Positions 46,451-54,222 of a DNA stretch of 64,000 nucleotides are shown here, in pieces (the first letter of the stretch is position 1; each line of letters begins with the position of its first letter). Location of the stretch: contig JAGNKU010000013.1 of assembly GCA_017999985.1 (NCBI GenBank), forward strand, positions 62,001-126,000, read 5' to 3'. Under the pieces are notes generated by a model. It did not search any database and was not told the origin of the DNA. It saw nothing but the letters and a program-made list of their open reading frames with translations. The position numbers and the translations under genes are program-made. This stretch comes from Phycisphaerae bacterium. Lineage in GTDB: Bacteria > Planctomycetota > Phycisphaerae > UBA1845 > Fen-1342.

Positions 46451-47470
46451 TCACGCGGCCCGCGTGTACCGGTGATGCAGCCCGCCGAGGTGCGGGATGG
46501 CGACGACGTGGCCGCAGCTCGGCGGCTCGACCTTGCGGGGGAGTGGCGCGTTCCGGTCGAGCGACAGGTGACTTCGGGCGTCATGATAGTAGGTGAAGTA
46601 GTCGCGGAGGATCCGAAGCAGGTGCGCTCCGTTGCGCACGATCACGTGATCCAGGCATTCGCGGCGGATCGAACCGATCACGCGCTCGACGTACGGGCTT
46701 TGCCAGGGCGAGCGGTACGCGATGACGACCTCCTCGATGCCCAGGTACTTGACGCGCTCGCAGAAGTCCTGGCCATAGATGCCGTCATGATCCCGGATCA
46801 GGAAACGCGGCGCCTCGTCAAAGGGGAAGGCCTCGACGATCTGCTGCGCCGTCCAACGCGCCGTGGGACGCGGCGTGACGTTGAAGTAAACCACGCGATG
46901 CCGGTCGTGCCGCAGCATGAGAAAGCAGTAGAGCAAGCGGAAACTCACGGTGGCCACAACGAAAAAGTCGATCGCCGCGATGTCCGGCACGTGGTTTTCC
47001 AGGAACGTCCGCCAGGTCTGGGAAGGCGGCTTGCGGGCACGGCCCATGTACTTCGCCACGGTCGACTCGGCAACCATCAAGCCGAGCAGCGCCAGCTCAG
47101 ATTGAATCCGCGGCGCCCCCCACAGCGGGTTGTCCCGTGCCATCCGCCGAATGAGCTTCCGAATCTCAGCGTCGGTCTTCGGCCGACCGAGCTTCTTGCG
47201 CGACTTCCAACGCCAGTAGAGCCGAAAACCCTCGCGATGCCAACGGATGATGGTCTCGGGCTTGACGATCGTCAGGCACGAGCGCCAGTTTGCCCAAAGC
47301 CGGGACAGCCACACCCAGAACAGCCGGTCACGCTTCCGCAGCCTGGGGCGCTTGGCTGATACCTGGAGAACGGCAAGTTGCTGGCGGAGCGCCAAGTTCT
47401 CGGCAACCAAGGCGGCGCGCGGAACGAGGAGTGCTCGAAGAAATAGCACAATGGTCGTCACGATACCCAT
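46451..47470 (-). CDS. DDE integrase-core transposase (IS3/IS481-type)
   Basis: The 339-residue product has a helical N-terminus (L-A-L-R-Q-Q-L-A-V-L-Q, then a helix-turn-helix-like region around W-G-A-P-R-I-Q-S-E-L-A-L-L-G) and an integrase-core domain. The catalytic acids are seen as D in I-A-A-I-D-F-F-V-V, D in L-I-R-D-H-D-G-I-Y-G and E in Y-V-E-R-V-I-G-S-I-R-R-E. Transposases of this single-frame kind are common in planctomycetes and acidobacteria. The reading frame appears intact. I could not find convincing terminal inverted repeats or a target duplication, so the element's ends are not assigned and it may be a relic. It sits between tRNA-Pro and the sigma-54 activator. Confidence 0.88.
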   Translation of the reverse strand: MGIVTTIVLFLRALLVPRAALVAENLALRQQLAVLQVSAKRPRLRKRDRLFWVWLSRLWANWRSCLTIVKPETIIRWHREGFRLYWRWKSRKKLGRPKTDAEIRKLIRRMARDNPLWGAPRIQSELALLGLMVAESTVAKYMGRARKPPSQTWRTFLENHVPDIAAIDFFVVATVSFRLLYCFLMLRHDRHRVVYFNVTPRPTARWTAQQIVEAFPFDEAPRFLIRDHDGIYGQDFCERVKYLGIEEVVIAYRSPWQSPYVERVIGSIRRECLDHVIVRNGAHLLRILRDYFTYYHDARSHLSLDRNAPLPRKVEPPSCGHVVAIPHLGGLHHRYTRAA

Positions 47471-47804
47471 CGGCGCGCCTCAGTTAGGGTTGTGTGAGGT
47501 GGAATCATAGCCGATCGCGCAGCGACGGACGAAGTGCATAAGTGCTTGCGGCGCAAGGCGGACGGAGTCTTCGGGAGGGACAACCAGCCTCGGTTCAATT
47601 CCGACCCTCGGGGTCAAACATCGACGAGCAGCCATCGGCCGCTGGCTGTGGGACCGATCCCGGGCTGTTTTTGTTCTCTTTCTGGCGCGAATCCGTCGGT
47701 ACTCGGCATCCGCGCGTCCAGGGACGGCTTCGCCATCCGCCAACGGGCGCGTGCTCGGTCAGGCATTGGTACAATCCTGTTCTCGCAAAGGAGTTAGTCG
47801 CATC
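47471..47804 (+). promoter_or_regulatory. Upstream gap of the sigma-54 activator with an extended -10
   Basis: This 334-nt gap has no gene I can support. Near its end, TGGTACAAT (47767-47775) is an extended -10 element (TGn-TACAAT) about 30 nt before the activator's ATG, with no clear -35. The rest shows only a T-rich run after CCCGGGC (about 47657-47680), which could be a weak terminator. Confidence 0.4.
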
Positions 47805-49352
47805 ATGGTTGAGCCGGGCGGACAGGTAACGGCGACCGATGACCGGTACCGGGCATTGCTCGCCGTTTCGGAAGCGATCGTCTCGTACCGGGATTTGCCG
47901 GCGCTGCTCGACCAGCTGGCAGGCCGGCTCCAGGAGGTGGTGTACTTCGATGGCCTCGCCCTGACGCTCCATGAGGCCGCGACCAACACGATGCGCCGGC
48001 ACGTCCTAGCAACTCCGAAGCTCGACCTGCCCCCATCGGTTCTCGTCCTTCCCGTCGAGGACGACCCCGCGGGGTTGGTCTGGCAGACGCAAAAACCCCT
48101 CATTGCTTCGCGCGCGGACGAGCTAATGCGCTGGCCACGATTGTTGGAGCAGATACAGCAATATGGCGCCCAGAGCTTCTTCTGGCTCCCGCTGACAACC
48201 AGCCGACGACGCTTGGGCACGCTCGTGTTCGTGTCCAAGCGGCCGTCCGCGTACGACGAGGCGGAAACGGGATTCCTGCAGCTCATCGCCAATCAGGTGG
48301 CGGTGGCGGTCGAAAACGCGCTGGCGTTCCAGGAAATCGAGGGGCTGAAGGACAAGCTCGCGAAGGAGAAGGCCTATCTGGAGGAGGAGGTTCGCACCGA
48401 GCACCGTTTCGGCGACATCGTCGGCGAGAACGCGGCGCTACGCGCCATACTCAAGCAGGTCGAGACGGTCGCTCCCACCGATTCGACGGTGCTTATCCGC
48501 GGCGAGACCGGCACCGGCAAGGAGTTGATCGCCCGGGCCGTGCACGATCTGAGCCCGCGCAAGGTTCGCACGTTTGTCAAGTTGAATTGCGCAGCCATCC
48601 CCACGGGGCTGCTCGAAAGCGAGCTGTTCGGCCACGAGAGGGGCGCCTTCACCGGCGCGATCGGCCAGAAGATCGGACGGTTTGAGCTGGCGCATCAGGG
48701 AACCCTGTTCCTTGATGAAGTGGGCGACATTCCGTTGGAGCTCCAAGCGAAGTTGCTGCGCGTGCTACAGGAGTACGAATTCGAGCGCCTCGGCAGCACG
48801 AAGACGATTCGAGTGAACGTGCGCCTCGTGGCCGCCACCCACCGCCACCTCGCGGAGATGATTTCCGCAGGGCGCTTCCGCAGCGACCTGTACTATCGGC
48901 TGAACGTGTTCCCGATCACGCTGCCACCCTTGCGTGAACGCCCGGATGACATCCCGCACCTGGTCCGCCACTTCACGCAGGGCTTCGCCCGGCGCATGGG
49001 CCGGCGGATCGAGACCATCCCGTCCTCAGTGATGGATGCCCTAGTCGGCTATGCCTGGCCCGGCAACGTGCGCGAGCTGCAAAACATCATCGAGCGCGCG
49101 GTGATCCTCTCCCAGGGCCCGACACTCCAGGTGCCCGTTGCCGAGCTGCAATCGGCAACTCAACCGGCCGCGACCTCAACCGCCGCTGATTCCCTCACGT
49201 TGACCGACGCAGAACGCGAGCACATTCTGCGCGCGCTGCGTGACACGAATTGGGTTCTCGGCGGCCCGGAGGGGGCTGCGGCCCGCCTCGGCATGAAGCG
49301 CTCCACGCTGCATTGGAAGATGAAGAAACTCAACATCTCCCGTCCTGAATAG
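47805..49352 (+). CDS. Sigma-54-dependent transcriptional activator (GAF-AAA+-Fis HTH)
   Basis: The 515-residue protein starts at ATG 47805. Residues about 15-180 form a GAF sensor domain. A coiled linker (178-200, L-K-D-K-L-A-K-E-K) leads to the AAA+ domain with Walker A G-E-T-G-T-G-K-E (233-240), the sigma-54 contact loop G-A-F-T-G-A (280-285), Walker B T-L-F-L-D-E-V-G-D, and the R-F-R-S-D-L-Y-Y-R-L arginine-finger region. The C-terminus is a Fis-type helix-turn-helix (A-A-A-R-L-G-M-K-R-S-T-L). It resembles FhlA/NorR-type activators. A sigma-54 promoter match lies 137 nt downstream, ahead of the next genes, which are its likely targets. Its 3' end is duplicated in decayed form at 52405-52624. 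Confidence 0.95.
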   Translation: MVEPGGQVTATDDRYRALLAVSEAIVSYRDLPALLDQLAGRLQEVVYFDGLALTLHEAATNTMRRHVLATPKLDLPPSVLVLPVEDDPAGLVWQTQKPLIASRADELMRWPRLLEQIQQYGAQSFFWLPLTTSRRRLGTLVFVSKRPSAYDEAETGFLQLIANQVAVAVENALAFQEIEGLKDKLAKEKAYLEEEVRTEHRFGDIVGENAALRAILKQVETVAPTDSTVLIRGETGTGKELIARAVHDLSPRKVRTFVKLNCAAIPTGLLESELFGHERGAFTGAIGQKIGRFELAHQGTLFLDEVGDIPLELQAKLLRVLQEYEFERLGSTKTIRVNVRLVAATHRHLAEMISAGRFRSDLYYRLNVFPITLPPLRERPDDIPHLVRHFTQGFARRMGRRIETIPSSVMDALVGYAWPGNVRELQNIIERAVILSQGPTLQVPVAELQSATQPAATSTAADSLTLTDAEREHILRALRDTNWVLGGPEGAAARLGMKRSTLHWKMKKLNISRPE

Positions 49353-49391
49353 CGCGCCAACCCGCCGGCGCAGGTGCCAAGCCGCTGGCGC
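49350..49391 (+). repeat. Downstream part of a duplication shared with 52622-52663
   Basis: The 42 nt beginning at the activator's stop codon reappear after the decayed activator tail at 52622-52663 with two differences (C/T and T/C). Together with the shared coding end, the duplicated block is about 260 nt long and reaches toward the two sigma-54 promoters. Confidence 0.75.
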
Positions 49392-49488
49392 GGGGGCGCT
49401 GACGCCTTGCAGGGGGCTCGACTGCACGGCCACTCTCAAGTTCTTCCTCCCGCAACTCTTAGGAAAAAACGACCGTCGAATGCGCCGC

Positions 49489-49505
49489 TGGCGCTTCCCA
49501 TGCTT
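49489..49505 (+). promoter_or_regulatory. Sigma-54 (-24/-12) promoter
   Basis: TGGCGC followed by ATGCT gives the required GG-N10-GC spacing (GG 49490-49491, GC 49502-49503). Five of six bases match TGGCAC and four of five match TTGCW. The predicted start near 49515 falls just before the AAGGAG of the next small gene, and the promoter lies 137 nt after a sigma-54 activator gene. Confidence 0.7.
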
Positions 49506-49532
49506 CTCCTGCACTTGACGAAGGAGCCCCGC

Positions 49533-49721
49533 ATGAATGGCCTCGGGTTCGGAACGGAGAGCCCGCCGGACTCGTTCGACGCCTTGGCAGCGCGCTTGAA
49601 CCAGAGATTCGACAAGCTCGCGGCAGACATCGAGCAAATGCGCAGGGAACTCGATGAGGCGGAAGAGCGGTCTGAGCGGCTCCGGCACAAACTGCTGGAC
49701 AATGGGGCGTTGCGTGGTTGA
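49533..49721 (+). CDS. Small coiled-coil protein
   Basis: The 62-residue product has AAGGAG 7 nt before its ATG, which lies about 18 nt after the predicted sigma-54 start. After a loose N-terminus (G-L-G-F-G-T-E-S-P-P-D-S-F), residues 17-58 form a continuous charged helix (L-A-A-R-L-N-Q-R-F-D-K-L, then M-R-R-E-L-D-E-A-E-E-R-S-E-R-L) with heptad-like leucines, so a coiled coil is likely. No family is recognised. It is probably the first gene of a sigma-54-controlled unit with the EAL protein gene 142 nt downstream. Confidence 0.65.
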   Translation: MNGLGFGTESPPDSFDALAARLNQRFDKLAADIEQMRRELDEAEERSERLRHKLLDNGALRG

Positions 49722-49863
49722 GCGCGCGGCGAACCGATGGCCAGCGCATCTTGAACTGGGAACGACCTCATGAATCTGCGTTCACTTTCCCCGCTTGGGC
49801 GCAACTTCAAGCGACACCCCTTCTGTCCTTCTCCCCGCAGGCAGACGAAGCGAAAGGACGCGT

Positions 49864-50670
49864 ATGCCGCCTCTGGCCGATCTCCGCGCGGTCGTTGATC
49901 GATCGACCGCATACTTCCAGCCGATCGTGGACCTGAACACGGCCCGGGTGATCGGGGCCGAGACCCTGGTGCGGTTCGTCAATCCGGATGGTACCGTGCG
50001 TGGTCCGGGCGGCCTCATCGAGCGGATCGAGGAGAACTCGGACGATCTCGAAGCGCTCACAGCGCGTCTCTTCCGCTCGATGGCAGAAAATGCCGGGCCG
50101 CTGCTGGGCCGGTACCGAGGCTTCTACATCAGCGCCAACGTACCGCCGGTGCTCCTCGCGTCGCCCCGGCTCAAGCAGATCCTCGACGATTCGGGTCTGG
50201 CTCGGTACATCGATCGCCTGGTGTGCGAAATCACGGAGCGGCAGGCTCTGACCGATGCCGGCCGGGAAGCGCTGGCGATCGCTCGACCGCTGGGGCTCCG
50301 CATCGCGATGGACGATTTCGGGACCGGGCAGAGGGGCTTGAAGCAACTGATCGGCCTGCCGCTCGACTTCCTGAAGATCGACAAATCAGAAATCAACCCG
50401 CTGATGAAGGACCCGACCGCCGACCGGCTGTTGCGCGGCGTGGTCGCGCTGGCGGCCGCCTTGCGCGTGAAGGTGATTGCTGAGGGCGTGGAAACCCGGG
50501 AGCAGGCCTTCTTCCTCCAGGCTGCGGGCGTGGACGCCGGGCAGGGGTGGTTGTGGAGCAAGGCCGTTACGCCCGAGGAGCTGGGGCGACTGATCGCGTC
50601 GGGTTTTTCTGAGCACATGCGGTGGCCCCGGTCATCGACGCCACGGGCCAGGCGCGGTTGGCGGAAATGA
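49864..50670 (+). CDS. EAL-domain cyclic-di-GMP phosphodiesterase with altered C-terminus
   Basis: The 268-residue product (ATG with AAAGGA 6 nt upstream) is a stand-alone EAL domain. Visible elements are A-E-T-L-V-R-F (the EAL signature as ETL), E-I-T-E-R-Q, D-D-F-G-T-G, F-L-K-I-D-K-S, A-E-G-V-E-T and A-G-Q-G-W-L-W-S-K. The metal and general-base positions all seem filled, so it may hydrolyse c-di-GMP to pGpG. No GGDEF or membrane segment is present. The last 15 or so residues (R-W-P-R-S-S-T-P-R-A-R) are an out-of-frame reading of a STAS-gene fragment that abuts the domain, so the original end of the gene has been lost. Confidence 0.87.
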   Translation: MPPLADLRAVVDRSTAYFQPIVDLNTARVIGAETLVRFVNPDGTVRGPGGLIERIEENSDDLEALTARLFRSMAENAGPLLGRYRGFYISANVPPVLLASPRLKQILDDSGLARYIDRLVCEITERQALTDAGREALAIARPLGLRIAMDDFGTGQRGLKQLIGLPLDFLKIDKSEINPLMKDPTADRLLRGVVALAAALRVKVIAEGVETREQAFFLQAAGVDAGQGWLWSKAVTPEELGRLIASGFSEHMRWPRSSTPRARRGWRK

Positions 50671-50743
50671 GCAAGCATGGAGCCCAGCGCATCGACGGCG
50701 ATTGTCTGACGAAGGCCATCGTGGTGGAGATTGTCGAAGGTGA
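50631..50743 (+). pseudogene. Truncated duplicate of the STAS gene at 53682-53957
   Basis: In the frame beginning near 50631 the sequence reads V-I-D-A-T-G-Q-A-R-L-A-E-M, then G-D-C-L-T-K-A-I-V-V-E-I-V-E-G-E. This lines up with the last 38 residues of the intact STAS protein (Y-I-D-A-E-G-K-A-R-L-A-E-M; G-D-C-L-T-K-A-I-V-A-E-I-V). The N-terminal half is missing and it lacks a start. It overlaps both the end of the EAL gene and the first codons of the following gene. Confidence 0.8.
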
Positions 50744-52101
50744 GTGTGGTCGAAGAGGCAACCAGACTGGCGGAATTCGGCGACCCCGGCGCTGGGTGCT
50801 CCTACCCGCGTGATCTGGCCGCGTTCGTGCACGAACGGTGGAGGCGGAGGCCCGATCCGGTGATCGGGACCGAGTTGCTGCCCGATGCCGGGAGGCTCGA
50901 GGCCTGCCTGTCCGCCTGCTACCACGCGAGCATGCTGCGCGAGGAGGAACGCCCGGTCAGGTTTCGCGCCATTCTCGCCCCTCCCGGGTTATTTCCCCCC
51001 GAGGGTCGGCCGCCCGACGGTCTACAGCGGCTCGATTTCGCTCGCCCGCTTCCGTTTCGTCCGAGCGAACTCCGACGGCTGGCTGTGGCTACTGACCCAC
51101 AGCGGACGCTAATTGGAGCGCAGGCCGATCGAGACGGAGAAGAGAACTTACACATCTGGGGCCTGATCCACTCGGGCTCGCGCTGGTTGAGAAACGTCCA
51201 GGGTGGCCGTCGCGCCGGGGCGCCGCTGCCGCCGGCGCCGGTCGTTCACGTGCAGGCGCCCGCGAGTATCGAGGTGTACAACGCGTACGAGCTGGTCGGA
51301 AAGCTCCAGGGGGGAAGGCTCTCGGGGGCTCGGGTAGACCTCTTTGAGTCGCAGTGGTTGTCGGAGCAGTTCGCGCGGGTGCAGGAAGAGATCCTGGAGC
51401 GGCACGAAGCCGCCCGGCAACGCGCGATCGAGATCTCAGGCCAGCGGTGGGCGCCGCTCGATCCCACACTGCCGCGCAGAATTGGTGAGCGCATGCTCAA
51501 ACGCGTCATCGCCGCGCTGCGCGACGCACGCCACGGCGGCACGATCATCTTCGTCCCCGAGGCGAGCGCCGCAGGCCTACTCGGCGATGATCTCCACCTC
51601 GACCTCAAATACCCGTTCGAGGAGGGCCGGTCCCAGTTTCGCTCTCTCGACCTGATCGTCGATATCCTCAACCGCCTCGCCCAGCTCTACGGCGGACCCG
51701 TCCAGTGCGGATCGGTGCCGGTCGGCTGGCGCGAGTTCGAGGCGACGACGGACGAGTCGATAGCGACACTCGACGAGGCGCTCTTCGAGATGGCGTATCT
51801 AACCGCCGGACTGGCGTTGGCCGACGGCGCCGTGGTCCTGAGCAAGCGCCACGAGTTGCTGGGCTTCGGCGCCATGATCTCCGGTCGGCTCCCAGCCGTC
51901 AGAAGCGTGGCGCGAGCGCTGGACCTCGAAGGTGAGAGGTTTGCCGAAGAAGATACCGCGAACGTGGGTGCCCGCCACCGCTCGGCCTATCAATTGGTCG
52001 GCGCGCTGCCTGGATCGGTGGCGGTTGTGGTCTCGCAGGATGGTGGCGTGCGCTTCGTCTGGAAGAAAGGTGGCCGCGTGACCTATTGGGAGCAGGAGTG
52101 A
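50731..52101 (+). CDS. Protein with C-terminal diadenylate-cyclase-like (DAC/DisA_N-fold) sensor domain
   Basis: The product is up to 456 residues; starts at TTG 50731, GTG 50740 or GTG 50746 are possible. The N-terminal 330 residues are unassigned (residues 100-145 are strand-rich, then a helical stretch with L-S-E-Q-F-A-R-V-Q-E-E). The C-terminus (about 335-450) has the diadenylate-cyclase fold signature: A-D-G-A-V-V-L-S at 364-371 and G-A-R-H-R-S-A-Y-Q-L at 413-422, matching the DGA and RHR motifs. It resembles the family of predicted DAC-like sensor domains with extra N-terminal modules. Whether it makes c-di-AMP or only binds nucleotide is unknown. It lies next to an EAL phosphodiesterase gene. 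Confidence 0.72.
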   Translation: MSKVSVVEEATRLAEFGDPGAGCSYPRDLAAFVHERWRRRPDPVIGTELLPDAGRLEACLSACYHASMLREEERPVRFRAILAPPGLFPPEGRPPDGLQRLDFARPLPFRPSELRRLAVATDPQRTLIGAQADRDGEENLHIWGLIHSGSRWLRNVQGGRRAGAPLPPAPVVHVQAPASIEVYNAYELVGKLQGGRLSGARVDLFESQWLSEQFARVQEEILERHEAARQRAIEISGQRWAPLDPTLPRRIGERMLKRVIAALRDARHGGTIIFVPEASAAGLLGDDLHLDLKYPFEEGRSQFRSLDLIVDILNRLAQLYGGPVQCGSVPVGWREFEATTDESIATLDEALFEMAYLTAGLALADGAVVLSKRHELLGFGAMISGRLPAVRSVARALDLEGERFAEEDTANVGARHRSAYQLVGALPGSVAVVVSQDGGVRFVWKKGGRVTYWEQE

Positions 52102-52142
52102 ACCGGGCGACCACTCAACGCGGCGGCGGGAAGCAGAAGCCC

Positions 52143-52362
52143 AAACTTGGAAACAGTCGCCCCCGGAGTCTCGGCCCCCGTCCTCGGTCGCGTGGGCCTG
52201 AGCTTCGGCCACGGCTTGCCCGCGATTAAGCACTGGGGGCTCGCAGTCATTCCGCGCGGTCCTCGTTCGCGGATTCACGTTCTTCGACATGGCCGAGGTT
52301 AACGGACCGTAGATCAACCAGACGTTAACCGGTGAGACCTTTGAGTCCTTCGAGGGCAAAGC
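52143..52362 (+). pseudogene. Decayed aldo/keto reductase fragment (frameshifts and stop)
   Basis: Joining three reading frames gives an aldo/keto reductase N-terminus: K-L-G-N-S, then (shifted) V-S-A-P-V-L-G-R-V-G-L-S-F-G-H-G, then (shifted) V-R-G-F-T-F-F-D-M-A-E-V-N-G-P, an in-frame TAG, and I-N-Q-T-L-T-G-E-T-F-E-S-F. These follow the order of the family's usual L-G-x-S-G-L-x-V-S-x-L-G-x-G-C-M-G-x-S and F-F-D-T-A-E-x-Y-G-P blocks. At least two frameshifts and one nonsense codon make it non-functional. It runs into the decayed activator tail. Confidence 0.72.
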
Positions 52363-52404
52363 GGAATGCGCGGTGACGCTCTTCGGGGACCCAACGCCCC
52401 AGCT

Positions 52405-52624
52405 GCGCGTTACCGACGTGCAATCGGCAGCTCAATCAGCCGCGGCCCCAACCACCACTAATCCCCTCACGCCGACCGATGGAGACCGAGAGCGTATCCT
52501 GCCGGCGCTGCGCGAGGCGAATTGGGTCCTCGGCGGCCCCGAGGGGACTGCGGCTCGGCTCGGCATGAAGCGCTCCACGCTGCACTGGAAAATCAAGAAG
52601 CTCGGCATCTCACGTCCAGAATAG
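52405..52624 (+). pseudogene. Decayed copy of the sigma-54 activator's 3' end (Fis HTH only)
   Basis: An open frame (GTG 52373 to the stop at 52624) encodes W-V-L-G-G-P-E-G-T-A-A-R-L-G-M-K-R-S-T-L and the last residues of the activator encoded at 47805-49352, with the same ending S-R-P-E and the same sequence after the stop. GAF and AAA+ domains are absent and no ribosome site is seen. It marks a second copy of the activator that has been lost except for its tail; the DNA-binding helix-turn-helix could still be made as an isolated peptide. Confidence 0.82.
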
Positions 52625-52761
52625 CGCGCCAACCTGCCGGCGCAGGCGCCAAGCCGCTGGCGCCCGGCCGCTGACACGGCGCCCGAAGCCTCGCGACGCC
52701 GACGAATGCAAGTCGTTGCACCTGGGCCACTTCGAAAATGTGCGGCCAGCGCGTTTGCCCG

Positions 52762-52777
52762 TGGCACATCCCATGCA
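52762..52777 (+). promoter_or_regulatory. Sigma-54 (-24/-12) promoter
   Basis: TGGCAC (perfect -24) and ATGCA with GG-N10-GC spacing (GG 52763-52764, GC 52775-52776). It sits 138 nt after the decayed activator tail, as the first sigma-54 promoter sits 137 nt after the intact activator. Transcription would enter the lipoprotein gene at 52862. Confidence 0.75.
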
Positions 52778-52861
52778 CTTCCTCCCCCGGATGAATGAGA
52801 CCGACGACCACTGGATGGTCCAGCTTGAATGGTCTCAGGCCAGGCAGGCAAGGAGAATCAG

Positions 52862-53266
52862 ATGAAGACAAGGCGCATTCGGTCAGTGGTCCTGATCGCG
52901 GTCGGTGTGCTCTCGGCCGGCATTTTCGGGTGCCCGGGCTGGACACCATGGCCCGCGTCCGTGTTGGAGGGCACCTGGGAGCTAATCCCGAGCGACACAC
53001 TCAACCCGCAGCTCGCGCATTGGTACCTTACATTCGATTCCAGGGGTGACCTGACCCAAGTCAAGTACACGTTCGTCGACCCGACCACGGTGACTTGGAA
53101 CGACCCACAGGGCACGGTCGACGTCGATGGAACTCAGGTCCATATCTCCTCTACCAAGAGCGGGAGCGGCCTCACATTCGACGGTACGCTGGACTCCGAA
53201 ACGGAGCCCGCCACCGCCACCGGCAATCTGACCGCGAACCTCATCTTTGCTGACATTCATATTTGA
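52862..53266 (+). CDS. Small predicted lipoprotein
   Basis: The 134-residue product has AAGGAGA 6 nt before the ATG. A basic start (M-K-T-R-R-I-R-S) and hydrophobic core end in the lipobox A-G-I-F-G-C at residue 24. The mature part is a small beta domain with W-E-L-I-P-S-D-T-L, W-Y-L-T-F-D-S-R-G-D and G-S-G-L-T-F-D-G-T, resembling lipocalin- or META-like envelope proteins in texture, but no family is certain. It is the first gene after the second sigma-54 promoter and is likely envelope-stress related, an inference from its location. Confidence 0.75.
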   Translation: MKTRRIRSVVLIAVGVLSAGIFGCPGWTPWPASVLEGTWELIPSDTLNPQLAHWYLTFDSRGDLTQVKYTFVDPTTVTWNDPQGTVDVDGTQVHISSTKSGSGLTFDGTLDSETEPATATGNLTANLIFADIHI

Positions 53267-53391
53267 ACGTCGCAGGGCGAGGCGACCCTCGTCAAGCAAT
53301 AGGAGCCGGACTGCGATGCCGACCGCGTCCTCTGTCGCGGCGGCCCGGCACCGACAACGAACTCACACCGTCACGGTCAAGGAGGTTTCCA

Positions 53392-53595
53392 ATGGTGATT
53401 TCGATTCATGATGTGCCACGTCAAGAGAAATACCTGCTCTTCTGCACCACGTTGAGCAATGGTGCGGCCCGGCGGCGGCACGCGCGAAGGCGCCGCAACT
53501 TCCGGGTGGCGAAACGGGTTCTGGCACTCATTGGCGAGTCGGTCGGCGGGCTGAGCCAGCGCGTCCCCGCGGCCCCATCGCAGGTCGTCGCCTAG
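53392..53595 (+). CDS. Small Arg-rich hypothetical protein
   Basis: A 67-residue frame with an excellent AAGGAGG 6 nt ahead of its ATG. The sequence is basic in the middle (A-R-R-R-H-A-R-R-R-R-N-F-R), with V-A-K-R-V-L-A-L-I-G-E-S following. No family is recognised; it may be a small DNA- or RNA-binding peptide. It lies in a run of similarly small genes with strong ribosome sites. Confidence 0.55.
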   Translation: MVISIHDVPRQEKYLLFCTTLSNGAARRRHARRRRNFRVAKRVLALIGESVGGLSQRVPAAPSQVVA

Positions 53596-53681
53596 GCGAA
53601 GGACTGTGACCAGTACGCCAGCAAGAGACGGGCACGAGTCGGCGATCCGCGGCCGCAGAGGCATCAACCGAGGTGATTTCG

Positions 53682-53957
53682 ATGTTGCGAATCACGGCGA
53701 ATGACAACCCGCGCGTTCTCACCTTCCGACTTGAAGGAAGATTGGAAGGGCCGTGGGTACACGAACTAGAGCAGTGCTGGCGCAGCCTGTTAGACGGCGC
53801 GAGCCAGCCAACCGTCCGCATCGACCTCACGAACGTGACGTACATCGACGCTGAGGGCAAGGCGCGGCTGGCGGAAATGCATGAGCAAGGAGCGCAGTTC
53901 ATCGCCGGCGACTGCCTGACGAAGGCCATCGTGGCTGAGATTGTCGGCGATGAGTAA
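53682..53957 (+). CDS. STAS-domain protein (anti-sigma-factor-antagonist-like)
   Basis: The 91-residue product (GAGGTGA 6 nt before ATG 53682) is a single STAS domain: V-L-T-F-R-L-E-G-R-L-E-G-P-W, then T-V-R-I-D-L-T-N-V-T-Y-I-D-A-E-G-K-A-R-L. In SpoIIAA/RsbV the residue after that aspartate is the phosphorylated serine; here it is alanine, so canonical phospho-switching looks unlikely. Related non-phosphorylated STAS proteins exist. A PP2C-type phosphatase gene lies three genes downstream, the usual partner type. A truncated copy of this gene is at 50631-50743. Confidence 0.85.
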   Translation: MLRITANDNPRVLTFRLEGRLEGPWVHELEQCWRSLLDGASQPTVRIDLTNVTYIDAEGKARLAEMHEQGAQFIAGDCLTKAIVAEIVGDE

Positions 53958-53985
53958 CGATCGATTCCGCGAAAGGAGACTCAGC

Positions 53986-54222
53986 ATGACGTTGCGACAT
54001 GGCAATCGAGTACGCAAGAACGGCGGGGAGCAGGTGGTGCGTGACTTGGAGCGCGCCGACGCGGTCGAGATGGGAGACCGCGGCCCCACCGAGGACGAAA
54101 TCCGACAGCGTGCCCACGAGATCTACCTGAGTCGCGGTAACGCGCCGGGTAACGCCGAGATTGATTGGCTTCAGGCGGAAGTCGAGCTGCGCGCCCGCAG
54201 GGCCGAGGCGCGTCCCCACTGA
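53986..54222 (+). CDS. DUF2934 domain protein
   Basis: The 78-residue product (GAAAGGAG 8 nt before ATG 53986) ends with the DUF2934 motif: E-D-E-I-R-Q-R-A-H-E-I-Y-L-S-R-G, then A-E-I-D-W-L-Q-A-E-V-E-L. DUF2934 proteins are small, soluble and widespread in soil bacteria, with no known function. It follows the STAS gene by 28 nt and precedes an HPF-like gene, so it probably belongs to the same stress unit. Confidence 0.82.
   Translation: MTLRHGNRVRKNGGEQVVRDLERADAVEMGDRGPTEDEIRQRAHEIYLSRGNAPGNAEIDWLQAEVELRARRAEARPH

Noticed and set aside
53640-53665. Possible third sigma-54 site before the STAS gene (GGGCACGAGTCGGC)
   Set aside because: The GG-N10-GC spacing is met only if the GG is shifted off the GGCAC block, so the -24 element is lost.
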